A DNA stretch of 64,000 nt from Stenotrophomonas sp. ATCM1_4 (GTDB lineage Bacteria; Pseudomonadota; Gammaproteobacteria; Xanthomonadales; Xanthomonadaceae), in the NCBI RefSeq assembly GCF_004348115.1, contig NZ_QPFB01000001.1, positions 299,937 to 363,936 on the forward strand, given 5' to 3'. Position numbers and translations under genes: made by a program. Numbering within the stretch: the first letter of the stretch is position 1; each line of letters starts with the position of its first letter. Shown piece by piece: positions 18,310 through 27,410 of this stretch. The notes below the pieces were generated by a model that ran no database searches, was not told the DNA's origin, and saw only the letters and a list, made by a program, of their open reading frames with translations.

Positions 18310-19683
18310 ATGAGTTTGTCCCCCTCCCAGCCCGTGGCCGCCATCGATTCGACCTGGGCGCCCGACAGCTGGCGTGGCCGGCCGGCGTTGCAGATGCCGA
18401 CCTATCCTGATGCGGCGGCGCTGGAATCGGCGCTGGCCGAGTTGCGGCAACTGCCGCCGCTGGTGACCTCCTGGGAGATTTTCGCGCTCAAGCAGCAATT
18501 GGCCGAGGCGCAGGAGGGCAAGCGCTTCCTGTTGCAGGGGGGCGATTGCGCCGAGAACTTCGCCGACTGCGGGTCGGGCACCATCTCCAACCGGCTCAAG
18601 GTGCTGCTGCAGATGAGCCTGGTGCTGGTGCACGGCCTGCGCAAGCCGGTGATCCGGGTCGGACGCTTCGCCGGCCAGTACGCCAAGCCGCGTTCTGCCG
18701 ATACCGAGACACGCGATGGCGTGACCCTGCCGAGCTATCGCGGTGACGTGATCAATGCACCGGAGTTCACCGAGGCCGCGCGCGTGCCGGACCCGCAGCG
18801 GATGATCACCGCGCACTCGCGCTCGGCGCTGACGATGAATTTCGTGCGGGCGTTGATCGATGGGGGCTTCGCCGACCTGCACCACCCCGAGTACTGGAAC
18901 CTGGCGTGGATGCGCTGCTCGCCGCTGGCCGGAGAGTACCAGGAGATGGTGGCCTCGATCGGCGATGCGGTGCGCTTCATGGAGACGCTCTCCGGCGCGC
19001 AGGTGCACAACCTCAACCGGGTGGATTTCTACACCTCGCACGAGGCGCTGTTGTTGCCCTACGAGCAGGCGTTGACCCGGCAGGTGCCGCGCCAGACCGG
19101 CTGGTTCAACCTCAGCACGCATTACCCGTGGATCGGCATGCGTACCGCCGCGCTGGACGGTGCACACGTGGAGTACCTGCGCGGCGTTCGCAACCCGATC
19201 GCGATCAAGGTGGGGCCGTCGGTGCAGCCGGACCAGCTGCTGCGTCTGATCGACGTGCTCAACCCGGACGATGAGCCGGGCCGACTGAGCTTCATCCACC
19301 GCATGGGGGCGGCGCAGATCGCCGAGAAGCTGCCGCGCTTGCTGGACGCGGTGAAGCGCGACGGCCGGCGGGTGCTGTGGGTGTGCGATGCGATGCATGG
19401 CAATACCGAGAGCACCAGCAATGGCTTCAAGACGCGTCGCTTCGACAACATCCGCAACGAGGTCGAGCTGTCGTTCGACCTGCATGCCGCGGCCGGTACG
19501 CGCCTGGGCGGCGTGCATCTGGAGCTGACCGGGGAGGACGTCACCGAATGCACCGGCGGCGCGCGGGAGCTGACCGAGCGTGACCTGGAGCGTGCCTATC
19601 GTTCCAGTGTTGATCCGCGCTTGAACTACGAGCAGTCGCTGGAGATCGCGATGGCGATCGTGCGCAAGCAGGGCGTTCGCTAA
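18310..19683 (+). CDS. Class II DAHP synthase
   Basis: 3-deoxy-7-phosphoheptulonate synthase catalyses the first step of the shikimate pathway, condensing phosphoenolpyruvate and erythrose 4-phosphate. The 457-residue protein is of the class II (plant-like) type, recognised by LLQGGDCAENF, RVGRFAGQYAKPRS, WNLAWM and CDAMHGNT. These include the metal-binding Cys, His, Glu and Asp positions of the family. Class II enzymes differ from E. coli AroF/G/H in sequence and regulation. The gene starts 32 bases after dsbB; the product has no signal peptide and is cytoplasmic. Confidence 0.93.
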   Translation: MSLSPSQPVAAIDSTWAPDSWRGRPALQMPTYPDAAALESALAELRQLPPLVTSWEIFALKQQLAEAQEGKRFLLQGGDCAENFADCGSGTISNRLKVLLQMSLVLVHGLRKPVIRVGRFAGQYAKPRSADTETRDGVTLPSYRGDVINAPEFTEAARVPDPQRMITAHSRSALTMNFVRALIDGGFADLHHPEYWNLAWMRCSPLAGEYQEMVASIGDAVRFMETLSGAQVHNLNRVDFYTSHEALLLPYEQALTRQVPRQTGWFNLSTHYPWIGMRTAALDGAHVEYLRGVRNPIAIKVGPSVQPDQLLRLIDVLNPDDEPGRLSFIHRMGAAQIAEKLPRLLDAVKRDGRRVLWVCDAMHGNTESTSNGFKTRRFDNIRNEVELSFDLHAAAGTRLGGVHLELTGEDVTECTGGARELTERDLERAYRSSVDPRLNYEQSLEIAMAIVRKQGVR

Positions 19684-19763
19684 GGCCTGGAACGGGCCAT
19701 GCTCCGCTGACGCTTTGCGGGGAAGGCCCATGCTGAGCATGACTCGGCACGACCAAACGTGGC

Positions 19764-20237
19764 TCAGTGCTTGCGGCGCTTGCCGATATCGCGGGCCAGG
19801 ACCCAGACCACGAGGACGTTGACCGCCAGCAGCAGCCAGGAGGCCCAGCCGGGGTGCTTGATGATGGCGTACACGTCCAGTGGCAGGTACAGGGCGGCGG
19901 AGATGCAGCCCAGCCAGGAAGCCCAGGCCTTGGCGCGCCACAGGCCCCAGGCCTCGAGCACGCGTAGCAGGCCATAGCCGACCAGGGCGGCGGCGCCCAG
20001 GTGCACGGTGTCGGGGGTGATCAGGTTCAGCAGCGAGGAGAACGAGCCCTGTTCGGGATCGCCGCCGATGCGCAGGATCAGCGCATTGATGATGGTGCGC
20101 AGCGGCGCCGGCCCGGAGATTTCCAGGCCAGCGGCGGCGAGAAAGGCCAGGACGGCCTTTCCCGCTTCCAGCAGCGCGATGGCTGCCAGACCCGGATGCG
20201 CATGCGGATCCGGGTTGTAGGGCGTGTTGCCGGCCAA
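19764..20237 (-). CDS. DUF2127 family membrane protein
   Basis: A 157-residue integral membrane protein with about four hydrophobic segments (ALLEAGKAVLAFLAAAGLEI, TVHLGAAALVGYGLLRVLEA, ASWLGCISAALYLPLDVYAI, ASWLLLAVNVLVVWVLA). The pattern of a first helix starting near an E-x-x-K and a central HLG motif fits DUF2127. No biochemical role is established for the family. It lies five bases downstream of typA on the same strand, so it is probably cotranscribed. Confidence 0.75.
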   Translation of the reverse strand: MAGNTPYNPDPHAHPGLAAIALLEAGKAVLAFLAAAGLEISGPAPLRTIINALILRIGGDPEQGSFSSLLNLITPDTVHLGAAALVGYGLLRVLEAWGLWRAKAWASWLGCISAALYLPLDVYAIIKHPGWASWLLLAVNVLVVWVLARDIGKRRKH

Positions 20238-20242
20238 GTGGA

Positions 20243-22072
20243 TCAGCCCGCGCGCGAGGCCTTCTTGCGGTCGCTCTCGGTCAGGTGCTTCTTGCGCAGG
20301 CGGATTTCCTTCGGGGTGATTTCGACCAGTTCGTCGTCATCGATGAAGTCCAGGGCCTGTTCCAGCGAGAACTTGATGGCCGGGGTCAGCTGGATCGCGT
20401 CGTCCTTGCCCGAAGCGCGCATGTTGGTCAGCGGCTTGGTCTTGATCGCGTTGACGGTCAGATCGTTGTCCTTGGAGTGGATGCCGATCAGCTGGCCTTC
20501 GTACACGTTGTCGCCTTCAGCGGCGAACAGCTTGCCGCGTTCCTGCAGCGGGCCCAGCGAGTAGGCCGGGGTGGCACCCGGGGCATTGGCGATCATCACG
20601 CCGTTCAGGCGCTTGGCGATGGCGCCCTGTTCCTTCGGGCCGTAGTGGTCGAAAACGTGGAACAGCAGGCCCGAACCCTGGGTCAGGGTCTTGAACTCGT
20701 TCTGGAAGCCGATCAGGCCACGCGCCGGGATCTTGAAGTCCAGGCGCACGCGGCCCTTGCCGTCCGGTTCCATGTTCTCCAGCAGCGCCTTGCGGGTGCC
20801 GAGCTTCTCCATCACGCCGCCCTGGTGCTGCTCTTCGATGTCCACCACCAGCTGCTCGATCGGCTCCATCATCTGGCCGTCGATTTCCTTGATGATCACT
20901 TCCGGGCGCGAGACGGCCAGCTCGTAGCCTTCGCGACGCATGGTTTCGATCAGCACCGACAGGTGCAGTTCGCCACGGCCGGAGACCAGGAACTTGTCGG
21001 CGTCTTCGAGCTGCTCGACCCTCAGTGCCACGTTGTGCACGGTCTCGCGCTCCAGGCGCTCCTTGAGCTGGCGGCTGGTCAGGAACTTGCCGCCGGACAG
21101 GTCCTTGTTGCCGGCGAACGGCGAGTTGTTGACCTGGAAGGTCATCGAGATGGTCGGCTCGTCGACGGTCAGGGCCGGCAGCGCTTCGGGGTTGTCCAGG
21201 GCGCAGACGGTGTCGGAGATGGTCAGCTCCTGGATGCCGGAGATGGCGATGATGTCGCCGGCCTGGGCTTCCTCGACCTCGATGCGCTCCAGGCCCATGA
21301 AGCCCAGCACCTGCAGGACCTTGCCCTGGCGCTTCTTGCCTTCACGGTCGATCACGATGACCGGCTGGTTCTTCCTGACCTTGCCGCGCTGGATGCGGCC
21401 GATGCCGATCACGCCGACGAAGTTGTTGTAGTCCAGCTGGCTGATGCGCATCTGGAACGGGCCATCGGCCTCGACTTCCGGCACCGGCACGTACTTCATG
21501 ATCGCTTCGTACAGCGGGGTCATGTCGCCGTCGCGGACGGTGTCTTCCAGGCCGGCGTAGCCGTTCAGGCCCGAGGCGTAGACGATCGGGAAGTCCAGCT
21601 GCTCGTTGGTGGCGCCGAGCTTGTCGAACAGGTCGAACACCTGGTCGATGACCCAGTCCGGGCGGGCGCCCGGGCGGTCGACCTTGTTGACCACGACGAT
21701 CGGCTTGAAGCCCATCGCGAAGGCCTTCTGGGTGACGAAGCGGGTCTGCGGCATGGGGCCGTCCATCGCGTCGACCAGGATCAGCACCGAGTCGACCATC
21801 GACAGCACGCGCTCCACTTCACCGCCGAAGTCGGCGTGTCCGGGGGTGTCGACGATGTTGATGCGGTTGCCGTTCCACTTGATGGCCGTGTTCTTGGCCA
21901 GGATGGTGATGCCGCGTTCCTTTTCCTGGTCGTTGCTGTCCATCACGCGCTCGGCCAGCACGGTGCGCTCGGACAGGGTGCCGGACTGCTTGAGCAGCTG
22001 GTCGACGAGGGTGGTCTTGCCATGGTCGACGTGGGCGACGATGGCGATGTTGCGAAGATTTTCGATGGACAT
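20243..22072 (-). CDS. typA: Ribosome-associated GTPase TypA/BipA
   Basis: TypA (BipA) is an EF-G-like GTPase involved in 50S biogenesis and stress adaptation. The start is placed at 22072 ([20 protein letters not shown]), giving 609 residues, the family length. The open frame continues upstream only into non-coding sequence. The G1 motif AHVDHGKT, G3 [12 protein letters not shown] and G4 [10 protein letters not shown] are visible, followed by EF-G-type domains III and V and the BipA-specific C-terminus. It is divergent from ppiB across 221 bases. Confidence 0.97.
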   Translation of the reverse strand: MSIENLRNIAIVAHVDHGKTTLVDQLLKQSGTLSERTVLAERVMDSNDQEKERGITILAKNTAIKWNGNRINIVDTPGHADFGGEVERVLSMVDSVLILVDAMDGPMPQTRFVTQKAFAMGFKPIVVVNKVDRPGARPDWVIDQVFDLFDKLGATNEQLDFPIVYASGLNGYAGLEDTVRDGDMTPLYEAIMKYVPVPEVEADGPFQMRISQLDYNNFVGVIGIGRIQRGKVRKNQPVIVIDREGKKRQGKVLQVLGFMGLERIEVEEAQAGDIIAISGIQELTISDTVCALDNPEALPALTVDEPTISMTFQVNNSPFAGNKDLSGGKFLTSRQLKERLERETVHNVALRVEQLEDADKFLVSGRGELHLSVLIETMRREGYELAVSRPEVIIKEIDGQMMEPIEQLVVDIEEQHQGGVMEKLGTRKALLENMEPDGKGRVRLDFKIPARGLIGFQNEFKTLTQGSGLLFHVFDHYGPKEQGAIAKRLNGVMIANAPGATPAYSLGPLQERGKLFAAEGDNVYEGQLIGIHSKDNDLTVNAIKTKPLTNMRASGKDDAIQLTPAIKFSLEQALDFIDDDELVEITPKEIRLRKKHLTESDRKKASRAG

Positions 22073-22293
22073 GCGAAAGGGGGCCAGTCGGCGCCGGATT
22101 TGGAGAAATGAGTTCAACATTATACGTCGACAATGACGTTTCGCGAAAAATCCGTGTGACCGGCGGAATGGCCCATTCAGCAAGCCTTGACGCCCCCGCC
22201 AGGCCAGCCTCCGGCGGCTGGGCAGGGGGGCGAGGGCGGAAAGTGAGGTGTAAACTAGGCGGCTCTGGAAACACACACTTCCCAAGGATCCAC

Positions 22294-22788
22294 ATGTCCC
22301 TGATCGCCCACTTCGATACGTCCCGCGGCCCGATCAAGGTCGAGCTGTTCGCCGACAAGGCGCCGCTGACCGTCGCCAACTTCGTCAACCTGGCCAAGCA
22401 CGGCTTCTACGACGGCCTGGCGTTCCACCGCGTGATCGCCGACTTCATGATCCAGGGCGGCTGCCCGGAAGGCTCCGGCCGCGGCGGCCCGGGCTACCGT
22501 TTCGAGGACGAGACCAACAACGGCGTGCGCCATGAGCGCGGCGTGCTGTCCATGGCCAATGCCGGCCCGAACACCAATGGCAGCCAGTTCTTCATCACCC
22601 ACATCAAGACCGATTGGCTGGACGGCAAGCACACCGTGTTCGGCAAGGTGCTCGAAGGCCTGGACGTGGTCGATGCGGTCAAGCAGGGTGATGCGATCAA
22701 CAAGATCACCATCGAGGGCGATGTCGACGCCGTGCTGGCCGCCAAGGCCGACCGCGTCGCTGAGTGGAACAAGATCCTCTCGGCCTGA
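22294..22788 (+). CDS. ppiB: Cyclophilin-type peptidyl-prolyl isomerase
   Basis: A cytoplasmic peptidyl-prolyl cis-trans isomerase of 164 residues without a signal peptide. The cyclophilin active-site motifs are seen as [29 protein letters not shown] and [15 protein letters not shown] 22294 has AAGGA at 22284-22288; the longer upstream frame is the divergent promoter region. A terminator follows 11 bases after the stop. Confidence 0.95.
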   Translation: MSLIAHFDTSRGPIKVELFADKAPLTVANFVNLAKHGFYDGLAFHRVIADFMIQGGCPEGSGRGGPGYRFEDETNNGVRHERGVLSMANAGPNTNGSQFFITHIKTDWLDGKHTVFGKVLEGLDVVDAVKQGDAINKITIEGDVDAVLAAKADRVAEWNKILSA

Positions 22789-22799
22789 TCCGGATTCGA

Positions 22800-22825
22800 C
22801 GGTCGCCGTGCAGGCGGCCGTTTTT
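22800..22825 (+). terminator. Terminator after ppiB
   Basis: An 8-bp stem (CGGTCGCC with GGCGGCCG, one G-U pair) around GTGCA is followed by TTTTT. It separates ppiB from mdh. Confidence 0.8.
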
Positions 22826-22902
22826 GCTTGAGGCCCGGTTTCCGCCGTGCGGCGGCGGCCGGGTTTGACCCCACAAAACGCTTCTTAGCAGAGGAAACCC
22901 CC

Positions 22903-23886
22903 ATGAAAGCACCCGTTCGTGTTGCCGTAACCGGCGCTGCCGGCAATATCGGTTACGCCCTGCTGTTCCGCATCGCCTCCGGCGAAATGCTCGGCAAGGA
23001 CCAGCCGGTCATCCTGCAGCTGCTCGAGATCGACAACGAAAAGGCCCAGGCCGCCCTGCAGGGCGTGGTCATGGAGCTGGAAGACTGCGCGTTCCCGCTG
23101 CTGGCCGGCGTGGTGACCACCGCCGACCCGCTGGTGGCCTTCAAGGACGTCGACGTGGCCCTGCTGGTCGGCGCGCGTCCGCGCGGCCCGGGCATGGAGC
23201 GCAAGGACCTGCTGCTGGAAAACGCCAAGATCTTCACCGTGCAGGGCAAGGCCCTGAACGCCGTTGCCAAGCGTGACGTGAAGGTGCTGGTGGTCGGCAA
23301 CCCGGCCAACACCAATGCCTACATCGCCATGAAGTCGGCCCCGGACCTGGATCCGAAGAACTTCACCGCCATGCTGCGCCTGGACCACAACCGCGCCCTG
23401 AGCCAGTTGGCCGCCAAGACCGGCAAGACCGTGGACAGCTTCGAGAAGTTCACCGTGTGGGGCAACCACAGCCCGACCATGTACCCGGACTACCGCTTCG
23501 CCACCACCGGCGGCGCCTCGGTGGCCGAGCTGATCAACGATCAGGAATGGAACGCCAACACCTTCATCCCGACCGTCGGCAAGCGTGGCGCGGCCATCAT
23601 CGCCGCCCGTGGCCTGTCCTCGGCCGCGTCGGCTGCCAACGCCGCCATCGACCACATCCATGACTGGGTGCTGGGCAGCAACGGCAAGTGGGTGACCATG
23701 GGCGTACCGTCCGACGGCTCCTACGGCATCCCCGAAGGCGTGGTGTTCGGTTTCCCGGTGACCACCGAGAACGGCCAGTACACCATCATCAAGGACCTGC
23801 CGATCGACGACTTCTCCAGGAAGTACATCGATATCACCCTGGGTGAGCTGGAAGAAGAGCGCGCCGGCGTGGCCGACCTGCTCTGA
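22903..23886 (+). CDS. mdh: Malate dehydrogenase
   Basis: NAD-dependent malate dehydrogenase of the TCA cycle, 327 residues from ATG 22903 ([20 protein letters not shown]). The frame extends upstream but GAGGAAA precedes this ATG. The Rossmann motif is [10 protein letters not shown]. The substrate-binding arginines lie in [15 protein letters not shown], with the catalytic histidine in [11 protein letters not shown]. It is of the cytosolic-eukaryote-like type common in xanthomonads. A strong terminator follows. Confidence 0.97.
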   Translation: MKAPVRVAVTGAAGNIGYALLFRIASGEMLGKDQPVILQLLEIDNEKAQAALQGVVMELEDCAFPLLAGVVTTADPLVAFKDVDVALLVGARPRGPGMERKDLLLENAKIFTVQGKALNAVAKRDVKVLVVGNPANTNAYIAMKSAPDLDPKNFTAMLRLDHNRALSQLAAKTGKTVDSFEKFTVWGNHSPTMYPDYRFATTGGASVAELINDQEWNANTFIPTVGKRGAAIIAARGLSSAASAANAAIDHIHDWVLGSNGKWVTMGVPSDGSYGIPEGVVFGFPVTTENGQYTIIKDLPIDDFSRKYIDITLGELEEERAGVADLL

Positions 23887-23912
23887 TCGCAGCGCGCCAG
23901 CGTGATGGAATG

Positions 23913-23942
23913 AAAAGGGGAAGCTACGGCTTCCCCTTTTTT
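23913..23942 (+). terminator. Terminator after mdh
   Basis: A 12-bp perfect stem (AAAAGGGGAAGC with GCTTCCCCTTTT) with a TACG loop ends in a run of six T. The A-run on the left arm would allow bidirectional function, though no minus-strand gene ends here. Confidence 0.88.
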
Positions 23943-23986
23943 GTAGGGCACTGCGTGTTGCAATGCCAGGCGCTGTGTTGATCGGC

Positions 23987-24619
23987 ATGAACGACGAAAC
24001 CATCCTCCATTACCTTGACGACTCCCTGCTGGTTGCCGAAAAGCCGGCCGGGTTGCTGTCCGTGCCCGGCCGCCTGCCGGAGAACCAGGATTGCCTGGTG
24101 TCGCGCCTGCAGGTGCTGTATCCGGATGCGTTGACGGTGCACCGGTTGGACCAGGTGACCTCGGGGCTGATGTTGTATGCGCGCGGCAAGGTGATGCAGG
24201 CGGCGTTGTCGGCGCAGTTCGAAAAGCGCGTGGTCAGCAAGCGCTACGAGGCCGTGGTGCAGGGGGTGATCGAAGGGGATGCCGGTGAAGTCGCGTTACC
24301 GTTGATCTGCGACTGGCCGAACCGGCCCAGGCAGATGGTGGACTTCGAGCGCGGCAAGCCGGCGTTGACGCGCTGGCGGGTGCTGGACCGTGACCTGCAG
24401 CTGCAGCGCACCCGGGTGGAGCTGGAGCCGGTGACCGGGCGCAGCCACCAGCTGCGGTTGCACATGGCCAGCCTGGGCCACCCGATCGTGGGTGACGTGA
24501 TGTACGGGGCGCAGCCGGCCGAGCGGGTGCAATTGCATGCATGCCGGTTGCAGTTCGTGCATCCGGTGAGTGGGGAGATGATGGCGTTTGTTTCGCGGAG
24601 CCCGTTCCAGGGATCCTGA
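23987..24619 (+). CDS. RluA-family pseudouridine synthase
   Basis: A single-domain rRNA or tRNA pseudouridine synthase of 210 residues. The catalytic aspartate is in HRLDQVTSGLML, the RluA-family motif II. KRYEAVVQG and the C-terminal LEPVTGRSHQLRLHMASLGH are also typical. There is no S4 domain, as in RluA itself. The start is uncertain: 23987 (MNDETILHYLDD) or 23963, neither with a clear ribosome-binding site. The exact target base (23S U746/tRNA U32 in RluA) is inferred from size only. Confidence 0.85.
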   Translation: MNDETILHYLDDSLLVAEKPAGLLSVPGRLPENQDCLVSRLQVLYPDALTVHRLDQVTSGLMLYARGKVMQAALSAQFEKRVVSKRYEAVVQGVIEGDAGEVALPLICDWPNRPRQMVDFERGKPALTRWRVLDRDLQLQRTRVELEPVTGRSHQLRLHMASLGHPIVGDVMYGAQPAERVQLHACRLQFVHPVSGEMMAFVSRSPFQGS

Positions 24620-24626
24620 GCCTGCT

Positions 24627-24730
24627 GGCCCTCACCCCAACCCCTCTCCCGTTCACGGGAGAGGGGCTCGAATTGCTGCGGCGCGTACGGCACTCGCCCC
24701 GCACGCGGGAGAGGGGTTGGGGTGAGGGCC
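24627..24730. repeat. Palindromic GAGAGGGG repeat, 25-bp arms
   Basis: Two perfect 25-base inverted arms (24627-24651 and 24706-24730) flank 54 bases. Within the left half, an 11-bp hairpin with loop TTCA (24641-24666) can form instead. The motif [24 protein letters not shown] recurs at 62953-62975, and a related purine-rich stem is at 58138-58166. All lie just after genes. This looks like a dispersed REP-like or miniature repeat family. Confidence 0.8.
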
Positions 24731-24819
24731 GGCTTTGGTCGTACGACCATCGTCGCAGGGAGCGGCCCCTGTCCTCCGGACTATGCTCGGCTCAGGCCAG
24801 GCAGGTTCCGGAGGGTGTC

Positions 24820-26700
24820 ATGCAGTACGAGCAGATCTACCGCCGTTCCATCGAAGCGCCGGAGGCGTTCTGGGCCGAGGAGGCCAAGGCGATCCATTGG
24901 CATCGTCCACCGCAGCAGATCCTGGACTACTCCAATCCGCCATTCCGGCGTTGGTTCGTCGGCGGTGAAACCAACCTCTGCTACAACGCGGTCGACCGGC
25001 ACCTGGCCGAACGTGCCGACCAGCTGGCGCTGGTCGCCATTTCCACCGAGACCAACATCACCCGCGAGATCACCTACCGCGAGCTGTACCGCGAAGTGAA
25101 CGCCTTCGCTGCGGTGCTCAAGCGGCTGGAGGTCGGCCGTGGTGACCGGGTGGTGATCTACATGCCGAACATGGCCGAGGCGGTGTTCGCGATGCTGGCC
25201 TGTGCGCGCATCGGCGCGGTGCATTCGGTGGTGTTCGGGGGCTTCGCGGCACACAACCTGGCGCTGCGCATCGACGATGCCCAGCCGAAGCTGCTGATCG
25301 CGGCCGATGCCGGCATGCGCGGTGGCAAGGTGATCCCCTACAAGCCGATGGTCGATGCCGCCTGTGCGGAAGCGCAGGCCCCGCCGCCGAAGGTGCTGAT
25401 CGTCTCGCGCGGGCTGGATGCCGCAGAGCCGAAGGTGCCCGGCCGTGACGAGGACTACGCCACGCTGCGCGCGCAGGTGGGTGAGGCGGAAGTGCCGGTG
25501 GAGTGGCTGGAATCCAACGAGCCCAGCTATCTGCTGTATACCTCGGGCACCACCGGCAAGCCGAAGGGCGTGCAGCGTGACGTGGGGGGCTATGCGGTGG
25601 CGATGGCGCAGTCGATGCGTACGGTGTTCGATTGCGCACCGGGGCAGGTGATGTTCTCCACGTCCGATGTTGGCTGGGCGGTGGGGCATTCCTACAACGT
25701 GTACGGGCCGCTGATCGGTGGCTGCACGTCGCTGTTGTACGAAGGCCTGCCGATCCATCCGGATGCCGGCATCTGGTGGGCGCTGTGCGAGCAGTACGGC
25801 GTGCGCACGATGTTCTCCTCGCCCACGGCCATCCGCGTGCTGAAGAAGCACGACGTGGACTTCATCCATCGCCACGACCTGTCCGAGCTGAAGTACCTGT
25901 TCCTGGCCGGCGAGCCGCTGGACGAGCCGACCGCACAGTGGATCAGCGGTGCGCTGCACAAGCCGGTGATCGACAACTACTGGCAGACCGAAACCGGCTG
26001 GCCGGCGCTGACCCTGTTGCCTGGATTGGAGATGAAGCAGGTCAGGTTCGGCTCGCCGGGTTTCCCCAACCTGGGCTACCGGATGAAGGTGATCGACGAG
26101 CAGAGCGGGGCGGAAGTGGCACCGGGCCAGAAGGGTGTGCTGGTGATCCAGCCGCCGTTGCCGCCGGGATGCATGAGCACGGTCTGGAACGACGACGAGC
26201 GCTTCCTCAAGAGTTATTTCAGCCACTTCAAGGAGCTGCTGTACAGCTCGCTGGACTGGGCGATCCGCGACGAGGACGGCTACACCTTCATCCTTGGCCG
26301 CACCGATGACGTGATCAACGTGGCCGGGCACCGGCTGGGCACGCGCGAGATCGAGGAGGCCATCTCCGGGCATCCCCGGGTGGCCGAGGCGGCGGTGATC
26401 GGCGTGCACGATGAGCTCAAGGGCCAGGTGCCCTTGGTATTCGTCACCCTGAAGCAGGCCGCCACGGCCGAGGAGGTCGAGGGGCTGGCCGCGGAGATGG
26501 TGCAACGGGTGACCGGCTCGCTGGGAGCGGTGGCCCGTCCGGCCCACGTGCATATCGTCAACGCGCTTCCCAAGACGCGTTCGGGTAAGCTGCTGAGGCG
26601 TTCGTTGCAGGCATTGGCGGAACGGCGCGACCCGGGGGACCTGTCGACACTCGACGACCCGGGCGCTCTGGAGGAAATCCGCCGCGCGCTGGGGACCTAG
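24820..26700 (+). CDS. prpE: Propionyl-CoA synthetase
   Basis: An acyl-CoA synthetase of the PrpE type (propionate to propionyl-CoA via propionyl-AMP), 626 residues from ATG 24820 with GGAGG at 24809. The AMP-binding loop is LLYTSGTTGKPKGVQRDVGG; the VQRD continuation is typical of PrpE rather than Acs. The C-terminal domain has the catalytic lysine in PKTRSGKLLRR, a likely acetylation site. It stands alone, without the prpBCD methylcitrate genes, so activation of propionate or related short acids is inferred. Confidence 0.88.
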   Translation: MQYEQIYRRSIEAPEAFWAEEAKAIHWHRPPQQILDYSNPPFRRWFVGGETNLCYNAVDRHLAERADQLALVAISTETNITREITYRELYREVNAFAAVLKRLEVGRGDRVVIYMPNMAEAVFAMLACARIGAVHSVVFGGFAAHNLALRIDDAQPKLLIAADAGMRGGKVIPYKPMVDAACAEAQAPPPKVLIVSRGLDAAEPKVPGRDEDYATLRAQVGEAEVPVEWLESNEPSYLLYTSGTTGKPKGVQRDVGGYAVAMAQSMRTVFDCAPGQVMFSTSDVGWAVGHSYNVYGPLIGGCTSLLYEGLPIHPDAGIWWALCEQYGVRTMFSSPTAIRVLKKHDVDFIHRHDLSELKYLFLAGEPLDEPTAQWISGALHKPVIDNYWQTETGWPALTLLPGLEMKQVRFGSPGFPNLGYRMKVIDEQSGAEVAPGQKGVLVIQPPLPPGCMSTVWNDDERFLKSYFSHFKELLYSSLDWAIRDEDGYTFILGRTDDVINVAGHRLGTREIEEAISGHPRVAEAAVIGVHDELKGQVPLVFVTLKQAATAEEVEGLAAEMVQRVTGSLGAVARPAHVHIVNALPKTRSGKLLRRSLQALAERRDPGDLSTLDDPGALEEIRRALGT

Positions 26701-26832
26701 CGCAGCCGGGCCGGTGGGCCGCAAGGGCGGCGATCGCAAGGGGGCGGTACGTGTACAGGTAAGCGGATCCGGGGCGGGGGCCCCGGGTCAATGGCGCGTG
26801 CCGTGTTTGCGATGCACAACCGAGGAGGGGGA

Positions 26833-27321
26833 ATGGCATTGATCCATGCCAAGACGGCCGCTGGCCGCCAGGAAATCGAGGACCGTGGCCTGCGCCTGGC
26901 CGCAGGGTTGCGGTCGGTACTGCTGCTGGTGGACGGGCAGCGTGACGGCAACGAGCTGCGGCAGATGGCGCTGGGGCTGCGTGCGCCGGATGACGTGCTT
27001 GAACAACTCTCGGCGCTGGGGCTGATCGAAGTGGTCGGTGGCAGCGTCGATCGGGCACCGGCGGTGCCGGTGGTTCCGCTGACCAGCCATCTGGGCGACG
27101 ATCCGCTGCGCTACCAGCAGCTGCGTGACTGGATGTCCGAAACGGTACGCAAGCACCTGGGCCTGAAGGGCTACATGATCCAGCTCAGGATCGACCGTTG
27201 CCGCGATGCACCGGGGCTGGAGCAGCTGTGGCCGGACGTGGCCGGTGCGCTGGGCAAGGCCAAGAGCCCGGCATTCGCCAGCCGCTGGCTGGAAGAGACG
27301 CGCGCCAAGGTACTGGCCTGA
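26833..27321 (+). CDS. Conserved hypothetical protein, winged-helix-like
   Basis: I do not recognise a named family. The 162-residue protein starts after GAGGAGGGGGA at ATG 26833. The N-terminal part (LRSVLLLVDGQRDGNELRQM, then DDVLEQLSALGLIEVV) resembles a winged-helix-like domain seen in many beta- and gammaproteobacterial hypothetical proteins. A more polar helical C-terminal region includes MSETVRKHLGLKGYMIQL. There is no signal or membrane segment. A perfect 11-bp GC hairpin follows the stop, and the Sufu homologue begins 89 bases later. Confidence 0.6.
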   Translation: MALIHAKTAAGRQEIEDRGLRLAAGLRSVLLLVDGQRDGNELRQMALGLRAPDDVLEQLSALGLIEVVGGSVDRAPAVPVVPLTSHLGDDPLRYQQLRDWMSETVRKHLGLKGYMIQLRIDRCRDAPGLEQLWPDVAGALGKAKSPAFASRWLEETRAKVLA

Positions 27322-27323
27322 CC

Positions 27324-27349
27324 GCCGCGCGGCCGGACGGCCGCGCGGC
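27324..27349 (+). terminator. GC-rich hairpin between hypothetical gene and Sufu gene
   Basis: An 11-bp perfect stem (27324-27334 with 27339-27349) and a four-base loop. No T-run follows, so it could equally be a Rho-assisted terminator or an RNA-stabilising end. Confidence 0.5.
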
Positions 27350-27410
27350 ATGCCGGCGATCCACCGCACGGGCACTATCATGGTCGCTCGTACCCAGTGG
27401 AGCAGCAGGC

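Noticed and set aside
20285..22111. A 608-codon plus-strand frame over typA
   Set aside because: Mirror frame of TypA, full of Val-Asp-Asp/His-Gln repeats typical of antisense GC-rich codons.
24627..24730. CRISPR or transposon end
   Set aside because: A single inverted repeat with no regular spacers, no transposase and no target-site duplication that I could identify.
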